This document shows, in pieces, positions 8,394-15,116 of a stretch of 19,979 bases of DNA. Made by a program: the position numbers and the translations under genes. The stretch is taken from contig JACQTG010000248.1 in the NCBI GenBank assembly GCA_016210895.1, positions 1 through 19,979 on the forward strand, written 5' to 3'. The DNA is from Acidobacteriota bacterium (GTDB lineage: Bacteria; Acidobacteriota; Terriglobia; Acidoferrales; 2-02-FULL-67-57). The notes under the pieces are model-generated. The model was not told the DNA's origin. It worked only from the letters and a program-made list of their open reading frames with translations, and made no database searches. Position 1 is the stretch's first letter, and every line of letters starts with the position of its first letter.

Positions 8394-9563
8394 TTAGAGG
8401 ACATGCGCCACGATCAGCGTCAAATCGTCAGACTGCGGCTGCCCACCCCTATGGTTATTGACCTCCGCAAGAATGGCGTCGCGCATTTCCGCCGCCGATC
8501 GGTTACCGTTGCCAGCAATCAACTTTAGTAAGCGCTCCCGGCCGAACTCCTCTTCTCTCTCGTCTAACGCCTCAGTTATGCCGTCGGTGAAGATTAGCAA
8601 CCAATGTCCCGGAACCAACTGAATGCTCCGCTGAATCACTTGAAGCGCGGGGAATATGCCCAACGGCAGCACGGTCGAATCTAGGCGCAAGTGAGTTTGC
8701 GGGGATCGGAATCGCCCCTCGCCGCTTTGGCGTACCTGTCGGGGTTGTCCCTGACCGCATAGAACGAGTGGCGGCTCATGTCCTGCATTGACATACGTAA
8801 GTATTCGCGTTGCGTCATCGTAAACACCGTAGAACAGCGTAGCGAATCTTTCGGCGTTCGAGGCCTCATACAGAAGTGCATTCGCTTTAGCTACAACTTC
8901 GGAACAACGATCACTGAGCAGCGGTGCATGGGTCCGAATACATGCATGTAGAGAAGCCATCAACAATGCGGCAGAGATACCCTTGCCCGCTACGTCCGCA
9001 ACGAGTAGGCCTAGCTTACCCGGCGCGACATCGAGAAAGTCATAGTAATCCCCGCTGATGGCCTGGGCAGGCTGGCAGACGCCCACATAGTCCAATGTAG
9101 TGAGCGGAGGCCGGAACTGTGGAAACAACCGTTGTTGCACATCCGCTGCGACCTGAACTTCTTGGTCCAAATGAAAGTGCTCCTGCAGCCAGCTCTGCCG
9201 CTGCCGCAGGATAGCGCGGACACGGGCCCGCAATTCGCGCGGACTGAATGGCTTGGTAATGTAGTCGTCAGCCCCCAGGTCGAGGCCTAGCACTTTGTCA
9301 GACTCCAAGGTCCTCGCGGTCAGCAGGATGATAGGCGTTTGTAGGCCGGCCTGGCGAAGCTGACGGCACACCTGGAATCCATCTTTCCGTGGAAGCATCA
9401 CGTCCAAGATGATCAGGTCAAAGGAATGCTCCAGGGCTCGGAGGACTGCTGTCTCCCCATCCCGGACTCCTTCGACCTCATACCCGGCGAGTCTTAAATC
9501 GTCCTCAAGCCCCAGGGCCAGATTGGGCTCATCCTCAACAACAAGGATGTTGGCCATGCTCAT
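8394..9563 (-). CDS. Response regulator with SpoIIE/RsbU-type PP2C phosphatase output
   Basis: This encodes 389 residues. The ATG at 9563 overlaps the kinase stop as ATGA, so translation is coupled; an ATG at 9557 (MANILVVED) is also possible. Residues ~5-118 are a receiver domain with E10/D11, phospho-acceptor Asp54, Thr82 and Lys104. After a short helical linker (WLQEHFHLDQEVQVAADVQ) a SpoIIE-type PPM phosphatase domain fills ~140-388. It has SGDYYDF (170-176, Asp172), DVAGKG (from Asp190), NAGHEPP, IFTDGITEA and SDDLTLIV, i.e. the metal-binding aspartates are all present. Known members dephosphorylate anti-sigma-factor antagonists in partner-switching systems when their receiver is phosphorylated; no such antagonist or anti-sigma gene is in this window, so the target would be elsewhere. 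The cognate kinase is very likely the gene immediately upstream. Confidence 0.93.
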   Translation of the reverse strand: MSMANILVVEDEPNLALGLEDDLRLAGYEVEGVRDGETAVLRALEHSFDLIILDVMLPRKDGFQVCRQLRQAGLQTPIILLTARTLESDKVLGLDLGADDYITKPFSPRELRARVRAILRQRQSWLQEHFHLDQEVQVAADVQQRLFPQFRPPLTTLDYVGVCQPAQAISGDYYDFLDVAPGKLGLLVADVAGKGISAALLMASLHACIRTHAPLLSDRCSEVVAKANALLYEASNAERFATLFYGVYDDATRILTYVNAGHEPPLVLCGQGQPRQVRQSGEGRFRSPQTHLRLDSTVLPLGIFPALQVIQRSIQLVPGHWLLIFTDGITEALDEREEEFGRERLLKLIAGNGNRSAAEMRDAILAEVNNHRGGQPQSDDLTLIVAHVL

Positions 9564-11563
9564 TCTCTCGCTGTGGGCAGTAAGACAGTGAACGTGCTCC
9601 CGGCCCCGGGCTGGCTCTCAACCCGGACCTCCCCGCCGTGGGCCGCAATAATATGGCGCACCATCGCCAGGCCGAGCCCGGTGCCCTTTGCTCCCGCTGC
9701 GTGAGCGCTGACGCCACGAAAGAATTTGTTGAAGATTTGTGTTTCCTCATTCGGAGCAATGCCAAGTCCCTGGTCGCGGATGCGAATCACCACCTGGTTG
9801 TCTTGGGAGGTGGCTTCCAGCCGCACTGACTTGCACGTAGGAGAGTACTTCACTGCATTGTCGAGAAGGTTCCAAAGCGCTCGGCTGAGCGCCTCACGGT
9901 CAGCCTGCAGCTGCGGGAATGGCTGGCTGATTTCGGCTTCGACATGATAGCCGCGCTCTGCGACTTCTTGCTCAAACTCCTCAACGACGCCTCGGAGCAA
10001 CGAGCCGGCGTCAAGCAACTCAAAGCGATATTCCCGCGCACCGGCCTCCATTCGGCCAAAATCGAGAAGCGCTTCAACCAAACGGTGAAGCCGCTCGCTT
10101 TCCCGTCGGAGTGCCTCGTAATACTCCTGGCGGCGCTGTTCACTCGGCACACGCCCATCCACGAGCAGTTCGCTCAGTTGGCGTAATGACGCCAGCGGCG
10201 TACGGAATTCATGCGAGACCGCTGAAACGAATTCAGACTCCAAGCGCACGACTTCGAGCTCGCGACTTGCAGCACGCGCGATGAAGTAGATTCCCACAAG
10301 GACGAGCAGGGCCATGACCCCCAACCCCGCAAGAAGAAAGTGGCGGCGCTTGGTAAGCTCGGCCAAGTCGGCCCGGGGGTCGGCGCTCGTCACATGAACC
10401 ATCCAAGGTAGTTGAGTCTCAGCAGTGGTGCGCAAGGCTTGCTGGGGGGCTGCCGCAGCGGTTTGACCTAGCACAGGCCGACCTTCAGCATCTGCCAGGA
10501 CTACGCGGACGCGTTGGCGCTCTGTTATGGGTTGCAAAGCCGCGAGCCATTGCTGCTGCAAATAGAGCGGCCCCACAACCAGTGCCACTACGCGTTCCGC
10601 TGTGCTGCGCGAAAGTAGGAGGACGGGCCGGTCGTACAGCCGTGCGGTTCGTTGCGTAACCAAATTACCGCTGTCGCGCCGACTGCGCTCCCATTCGTCC
10701 CATAATGACTCCGCGCCTGCAGCCAGTACTAGAGCGTCCAATTCACGACTTTGCTCCTCCGGCGACAGCTTGGCTGGAAAATTAAGCCAGCGGCGTGTTT
10801 CTTCCACGTAAAAGTGAAATGAACCGCTGGTTAGAGACCAGCGACCGCTGTAAAGGTCGAGCCAGAGAGCGTGGGCTTCGCGCCGCAGCTCCGGAAGTTG
10901 TTTCAACTCCTCGAACAAAGCGCAACGTGCGTGACGGGCCAAGAGTTCAGCCGGCAGGCCCTCAACAAAAGTAGACCTTAGATTGGCGAGTTCGTTGTAA
11001 ACACCCAGCGCCGCGCGCGCTTGGCCTGCCTTGCGCAGGTTGCGCCCCAGGCGCAGCAGTGCTCCTGCACGAATCTGTGGATCCTTGGACCCCGCCTGTT
11101 CCCGAAAGACAGTGATGGCTTTCGCGTGGTCTCTCTGCTGGAACTCCAAAGCTTCCCCAGCCGCAAACACGTCCGCAGACGCTTTTGGCGCAGGTAGGAA
11201 CGGGTAGTACACCAGCCGATTCTGCGGATAGGCTTCGATATTCCGCGGCCGAAAGACGACAATCAACGCACCCGGAGCGAGGTGTTTTCCGTATTCGGAG
11301 GCGGTTACATTTAGCTGAGAATCCGGCAACACTGAAAGCTGCTTCAGTTGTTCATCTGTCTCAGAAAGACTCCGCTGCAGCCCGGCCGTGATGAGGTCGG
11401 CAGCCGAATCCATACGTTCTTGGATACGTTGACTTTCCAGCGCGCGATCTTGCTCAAGCAAGCGCCAGGTGAGCCAGCCCAGGGCAGCAGCCAGCACAAA
11501 CGCGACCGAAAGAAAAAGAGCGAGCAAGTGGCGTGATGGCCGAAACCACTGGCTGGCCCGCAT
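9560..11563 (-). CDS. Membrane sensor histidine kinase with TPR-like extracytoplasmic region
   Basis: This encodes 667 residues. The ATG at 11563 has GGAG 6 nt upstream. One membrane segment lies at ~13-33 and a second at ~409-430, framing a large extracytoplasmic region. Its part near ~125-240 shows helical pairs with TPR character (AFVFAAGEALEFQQRDHAKAI-like spacing, LLRLGRNLRKAGQARAALGVYNELA). After the second segment come the dimerisation/phosphoacceptor helix with SAVSHEFRTPLASL (His451) and a HATPase_c domain with N-box LLDNAVKYS (Asn569), G1 DQGLG (Asp597), F-box FNKFFRG and G2 GTGLGLAM (627-634). It autophosphorylates on His451 and should pass phosphate to the receiver-phosphatase that overlaps its 3' end and to the downstream OmpR-type regulator. 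No PAS, HAMP or CHASE domain is evident, so the stimulus is unknown. It is the first gene of the minus-strand block. Confidence 0.94.
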   Translation of the reverse strand: MRASQWFRPSRHLLALFLSVAFVLAAALGWLTWRLLEQDRALESQRIQERMDSAADLITAGLQRSLSETDEQLKQLSVLPDSQLNVTASEYGKHLAPGALIVVFRPRNIEAYPQNRLVYYPFLPAPKASADVFAAGEALEFQQRDHAKAITVFREQAGSKDPQIRAGALLRLGRNLRKAGQARAALGVYNELANLRSTFVEGLPAELLARHARCALFEELKQLPELRREAHALWLDLYSGRWSLTSGSFHFYVEETRRWLNFPAKLSPEEQSRELDALVLAAGAESLWDEWERSRRDSGNLVTQRTARLYDRPVLLLSRSTAERVVALVVGPLYLQQQWLAALQPITERQRVRVVLADAEGRPVLGQTAAAAPQQALRTTAETQLPWMVHVTSADPRADLAELTKRRHFLLAGLGVMALLVLVGIYFIARAASRELEVVRLESEFVSAVSHEFRTPLASLRQLSELLVDGRVPSEQRRQEYYEALRRESERLHRLVEALLDFGRMEAGAREYRFELLDAGSLLRGVVEEFEQEVAERGYHVEAEISQPFPQLQADREALSRALWNLLDNAVKYSPTCKSVRLEATSQDNQVVIRIRDQGLGIAPNEETQIFNKFFRGVSAHAAGAKGTGLGLAMVRHIIAAHGGEVRVESQPGAGSTFTVLLPTARE

Positions 11564-11589
11564 GGTTATCTCCGCAAACTACTTGCGCG

Positions 11590-11595
11590 ATTATA
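11590..11595 (-). promoter_or_regulatory. Probable -10 box (TATAAT) of the kinase operon
   Basis: The minus strand reads TATAAT, ending 26 nt before the kinase ATG, so transcription would start about 20 nt before it, with the GGAG site inside the leader. A perfect TTGACA lies further upstream (minus strand of 11626-11631), but 30 nt away, too far to be its -35; no good -35 is seen at 16-18 nt. An activator-dependent or weak promoter is possible. Confidence 0.45.
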
Positions 11596-11793
11596 GTCCT
11601 AAGCGTCAGTCCTGGATGGAGACTCTGTCAAGGTTCCGTTAAGCTGCGGCAGCCGTGACTAGCCATGCGGGGTGAGCCGTACTCGTCTGGGTCAACTGCT
11701 TCTGCTCTTCCCCAAGCGACACCCAAGGACACCAACACAAACGAACCTCGAAGTAGTTGATTTTAGTGAGGTTGGTCTCGCGTCCACGACTAT

Positions 11794-11893
11794 TTGCCAA
11801 AAAGATGTGGTTCTGGCACACCTGGAACGAGTCGGCTAGAGCTCCCATAAAAAGACTGGTTTGGCGGCGACGATGCAGCTACCTTTTTGGCAA
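11794..11893. repeat. 11-bp perfect inverted repeat with 78-nt spacer
   Basis: TTGCCAAAAAG at 11794-11804 is matched exactly in reverse complement by CTTTTTGGCAA at 11883-11893. It lies near the composition change between the central block and the right flank. It could be a relic of a small mobile element or an operator pair; chance is also quite possible for an 11-bp match. Confidence 0.4.
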
Positions 11894-11938
11894 CGCGGCC
11901 ACTGGTGCCCCGGCCGGCCGGGCGTAAAGATTCCTCTT

Positions 11939-11954
11939 GCTCCGCCGGCGGAGC
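11939..11954. repeat. 16-bp perfect palindrome upstream of the nucleotidyltransferase
   Basis: GCTCCGCCGGCGGAGC is a perfect 8+8 palindrome ending 19 nt before the ATG at 11974. It could be an operator or an mRNA hairpin hiding the start region; the GC-rich context makes chance plausible. Confidence 0.4.
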
Positions 11955-11973
11955 TTGCGACAGAATCCCGGCG

Positions 11974-12759
11974 ATGGCGACTGCCATTATCCTGGCCGCA
12001 GGCCGCGGCCGCCGCCTAGGTGCCCTGACCGACGAGCGCCCCAAGTGTCTCCTGCCGGTGGGGCCTCTGAGCCTGATCGAGCACCAGCTGGAAACCCTGC
12101 GGGCGCACGAAGTGGCACCCGTGGTCGTGGTGGTGGGCTACCACGGCGAGACGGTCGCAGCTACGGTTGGAGATCGCGGCACCTGCATCCCCAACCTGCG
12201 ACACGCGGAAACCAACAGCCTCTACTCCCTGTGGCTGGCCCGCGAGCACGCCCGCCAGGGCTTCCTGCTGCTCAACGCCGACGTGCTTTTTGACCCGGAA
12301 ATCCTTCGGCGGGTGCTGGAGTCGCCGTACCCGGACGCCTTGGCGGTGGAGCCCCGGGCTCGGTTTGAGCCGGAAGAGATGAAGGTGGAGCTTGCCGGCA
12401 ACCGCATCCGGGCCATGAGCAAGACCCTCGCCCCCGCCCGAGCCCACGCCGAGAATGTCGGGGTGCTCAAGATCTCCGCCGAAGGCGCCGACGTGCTCTT
12501 CCGCCGGATGGGGCCGCTGCTCACCGCCGGGGCCGAGAAGGAATTCGTCCCCTACGCCTTCAATGCCATCGCCGCCGAGCGCCCCCTCTACGCCGTCCCC
12601 GTTGACGACTTGCCCTGGATTGAGATTGATTTTGCGGAAGACCTGGCCCGAGCCCAGGAACAAGTCTGGCCGGCCATCACGGCCCGCAGTCAGCAGGCAG
12701 TTCGGGCGGGGGCCGCGCCGGTGACAGTGGCGAACCCTTCGACGGTTTTGGGCAACTAA
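11974..12759 (+). CDS. Sugar-phosphate / phosphocholine-type nucleotidyltransferase (NTP_transferase, GT-A-like fold)
   Basis: This encodes 261 residues. The ATG at 11974 begins the domain exactly (MATAIILAAGRG); an in-frame TTG at 11887 would add an unlikely Arg/Pro/Cys-rich tail. The nucleotide-binding loop is AAGRGRRLGALTDERPKCLLPVG with Lys24, the metal-site Asp is in LLNADVLF (Asp103), and a late acidic motif is WIEID (Asp219). The segment ETNSLYSLWLAR (79-90) is the kind of motif seen in LicC-like CTP:phosphocholine and CTP:inositol-phosphate cytidylyltransferases rather than in RmlA/GlmU. The likely reaction is NTP + alcohol- or sugar-phosphate giving an activated NDP-compound; CTP is the best guess. 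The substrate is not proven. It is the first gene of the right-hand plus-strand cluster, 46 nt before the next gene. Confidence 0.85.
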   Translation: MATAIILAAGRGRRLGALTDERPKCLLPVGPLSLIEHQLETLRAHEVAPVVVVVGYHGETVAATVGDRGTCIPNLRHAETNSLYSLWLAREHARQGFLLLNADVLFDPEILRRVLESPYPDALAVEPRARFEPEEMKVELAGNRIRAMSKTLAPARAHAENVGVLKISAEGADVLFRRMGPLLTAGAEKEFVPYAFNAIAAERPLYAVPVDDLPWIEIDFAEDLARAQEQVWPAITARSQQAVRAGAAPVTVANPSTVLGN

Positions 12760-12805
12760 AAGAGGAGAACCCCGGAGGGCGGAAAGCAACCACGAGCCGT
12801 TCGAG

Positions 12806-15112
12806 ATGCGACGAACGCAGGCGACTCGAACCGGAAGACAGCGGCTGCTGATCCTCAGCCTTGCTTTCCTTCTCTCTTTCCCTGCCGCCGGGGCCTCCCC
12901 CGCGCCGATCGTCGGCCGGATTCTCGCCCCTGACCAAGCCCGGGTCGTCGTGCGGCATGAGGCTTGTCGGTGCGGGACTTCCCCGGGGAGCGAAGAGGAA
13001 ATCCGCTTGCTGACGGTGGGCACCGAGAGCGAGCGCGACGGCGGGCCGCACTTTCATCCCCTGGCCAGCCTGGCCTTCGACCCCACCTTGAGCGACGACA
13101 CGGGCCAGTGGATGGCGCTGTGGACCTTCGGGCCTTCACCCCCCGGCTGGCGGCGCACGCTGCGCTCGGCCCTGCCTCTTCCCGTGGGCGCTCCCCGAGC
13201 CTCGGCCAAGGAAGTGGAGCGCCTGGATGCCTGGCTGGCGGAGATTCAAGAGAGGCCGGGGCAGGCCGCCCTGCAAGTTCCCGAGCCCGTCATCCACCTG
13301 GCCAACCTCGGCCGCCCCGCCCGCAGTCAGGGCATCTGGGCCGGGCTGCGCCGCGGGCTCGACTGGGCCGGGGTGATGAACCCGGCGCAGTTCCTCTTCC
13401 GCGCCCACCTGATGCGTCGCCAGGACCGCCGGGAGCGGCTCTTCCAGCGCACCTACCTCAGCCTGCAGTGGCTGCTCGACGTCGAATACGCGGGCGAAGA
13501 CAACCCGGTCTGGTTGGCCAGCGTTAATGACCTGCGCTTCCACCTCCTGCGCAACCGGTCCTTCTTCGGCCGCTGGGTCGAGCATGCCGACGCCCTGGAA
13601 CTCATCTACAACTACGAGAGCGACGTGCGGGTAAAAACCGGAAAGGCCTCTTCCTGGCTGCAGAGCGCCGCCAACGAACACGCCCTGCGCTACCAGCCCA
13701 TCTACCGCTACACCGAAAACAGGGCCGCCTTCCCCATCGGCGGGGTGCTCTACTACGACCCCCGGCTGGGCTTGACCTCCGATCCGGGCTGGTGGCGAAT
13801 CGCCAACCCCTTCGACCTGCCCTACAACCCCCACCTGCACCCCAAGGTGCAGCGCCTGGCCCGCGAGCACCCGGACGAGCCCATCCCGCTGGCCGTCTAC
13901 ACCTTCGAGACCAAACTGGCCCTGCGGCCCATCATCGTGGTGGACTTCTTCGCCCCGGGCAACCCCCGCAGCCGGGAGAGCTCGCAGCAGTTGATGGTGC
14001 TGCTCAAGAATTGGCTGTCGCTGACCACCGGGACCCTCTCCTTCGAGCGGCTTCCCTATCGGGTGATCAGCTGGGCGGCGAACAAGAAAGGCTTTACCCG
14101 CCTGGTGGACAAAAGCTCGCGCCTTGGAATCGAGGAGCTGCGGCTGGCCTTGGAGTCCGACCTCTATGTCGACCCAGCCGTGCGCGCCCGGCTGCTGGAG
14201 CGAGTTGACCAGCGGGTGCTGAACCCCATGATCAAGCCCGGCGGGGTCGAGGAGCGCCTGGCCCACATCCAGTACGAAAGCCTCCGGGCCCGCGACCACC
14301 AGACCCTGTGCCGGACGGTGGAGGAGGTCCGGCACAAGGTAAGCCAGCGCCTGAAAGTTCCGCCGGGTCTCGCCCCGGAGGCCCAGCGCCGGGAGTTAGC
14401 CCGGCGGCTGCGCGCCTGGCAACAACAAGTCCGTCTGGAAGACGCCGCCTCCCAGCCCCTGGGCGATTTCGGCTCACTCGGCCGGCTCGAAGAGCCCCTC
14501 CGCTATTTCCTCCAAGACGACCCCATTGATCCACGGGTACTAGAGGATCTACTCGCGGAGCTCTATGCCAAGCTCTACACCCTCAAGCTGCGCTTGCCCG
14601 CCGACCGCCCCCTGCCGGAGCTTGAGAGCACTCTGGCTCTGACCCGCCAAGTCTGGGAGCGGAGCACCCCGACCGGCTTTTCGGAACAGTTGGCGAGACG
14701 GGAAGATGAGGCGCAAGTGCGCGTTGAAAAAGAACACCGCCAGGAAGAAAAACGGCGGCTCGAGGCCCTGCGCAAGCTTCTCGAAGATACCCACGCCCAT
14801 CTCCAGCAGGCCCGGCGAGCCGGCTGCCAAACCGTTGCGGACGCCCCGGCGGAGCTGGATGCCCGGTTGGCGCTGTTGTGGGAAGTAGCTCAGGCGGTCG
14901 AGAACGACGCCGAGCTCCGCGCTGAATTCTCCCGGCACATCCTGCGCCTCGAGCGGGAACTGGACGAGTTGCAGGCAGCCCTGGAGCCGTGTCCATTCGA
15001 GGCCACCGAGCCCTGGCGCGCCGCGTGGCGCGAGTCCTGCCTGGAACTGGCCCGGGCCCTGCGCCAGGCGCTGGGGCAGGCGCACATCCCGCGGGTAGCG
15101 GGGGGAGGATAG
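12806..15112 (+). CDS. Secreted 768-residue protein of unknown function
   Basis: I do not recognise this protein. The ATG at 12806 is the first possible start in frame (no ATG, GTG or TTG between the previous stop and it); it has only a weak ribosome site. Residues 1-30 are a signal peptide (RRTQATRTGRQR then LLILSLAFLLSF, cleavage near AGA-SP). Two cysteines (Cys54, Cys56, in EACRCG) lie early in the mature part. The middle (~190-480) is rich in Tyr/Trp/Arg with segments such as VLYYDPRLGLTSDP, LAVYTFETKLALRPIIVVDFF and YRVISWAANKKG. The region ~626-670 is a strongly charged Glu/Arg helix, probably a coiled coil. I see no catalytic motif. It ends 4 nt before the phosphatase-like gene, whose ribosome site lies inside its 3' end, so the two are coupled and probably work together outside the cytoplasmic membrane. 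Confidence 0.8.
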   Translation: MRRTQATRTGRQRLLILSLAFLLSFPAAGASPAPIVGRILAPDQARVVVRHEACRCGTSPGSEEEIRLLTVGTESERDGGPHFHPLASLAFDPTLSDDTGQWMALWTFGPSPPGWRRTLRSALPLPVGAPRASAKEVERLDAWLAEIQERPGQAALQVPEPVIHLANLGRPARSQGIWAGLRRGLDWAGVMNPAQFLFRAHLMRRQDRRERLFQRTYLSLQWLLDVEYAGEDNPVWLASVNDLRFHLLRNRSFFGRWVEHADALELIYNYESDVRVKTGKASSWLQSAANEHALRYQPIYRYTENRAAFPIGGVLYYDPRLGLTSDPGWWRIANPFDLPYNPHLHPKVQRLAREHPDEPIPLAVYTFETKLALRPIIVVDFFAPGNPRSRESSQQLMVLLKNWLSLTTGTLSFERLPYRVISWAANKKGFTRLVDKSSRLGIEELRLALESDLYVDPAVRARLLERVDQRVLNPMIKPGGVEERLAHIQYESLRARDHQTLCRTVEEVRHKVSQRLKVPPGLAPEAQRRELARRLRAWQQQVRLEDAASQPLGDFGSLGRLEEPLRYFLQDDPIDPRVLEDLLAELYAKLYTLKLRLPADRPLPELESTLALTRQVWERSTPTGFSEQLARREDEAQVRVEKEHRQEEKRRLEALRKLLEDTHAHLQQARRAGCQTVADAPAELDARLALLWEVAQAVENDAELRAEFSRHILRLERELDELQAALEPCPFEATEPWRAAWRESCLELARALRQALGQAHIPRVAGGG
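15104..15108 (+). promoter_or_regulatory. Ribosome binding site inside the 3' end of the upstream gene
   Basis: GGAGG at 15104-15108 lies 8 nt before the ATG at 15117 and within the last codons of the 768-residue protein's gene, supporting this start and translational coupling of the pair. Confidence 0.7.
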
Positions 15113-15116
15113 GCGG

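Larger units (their letters stand above)
11564..11973. other. 410-nt divergent intergenic region
   Basis: This lies between the kinase (minus) and the nucleotidyltransferase (plus). It holds the kinase -10 box, an 11-bp inverted repeat (11794-11804 and 11883-11893), two GC-rich palindromes (11909-11922 and 11939-11954), and an unconvincing 69-codon frame on the minus strand (11639-11848) with no recognisable domain or ribosome site. I see no clear plus-strand promoter for the right-hand operon and no RNA gene. Confidence 0.6.

Noticed and set aside
11590..11631. TTGACA (11626-11631) and TATAAT (11590-11595) as one sigma-70 promoter
   Set aside because: The spacer is 30 nt instead of 16-18; only the -10 box is kept, with modest confidence.
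11639..11848. 69-codon minus-strand frame in the divergent intergenic region
   Set aside because: No recognised domain, no convincing ribosome site, and it ends in Ala repeats; kept only as a note in the intergenic entry.
12016..13023. 335-codon minus-strand frame across the nucleotidyltransferase and the next gene
   Set aside because: Spans two well-supported plus-strand genes and shows no motif.
13136..14335. 399-codon minus-strand frame opposite the unknown secreted protein
   Set aside because: Composition typical of an antisense shadow (Val, Gly, Gln rich, no hydrophobic core or motif); the plus frame has a signal peptide and operon spacing.
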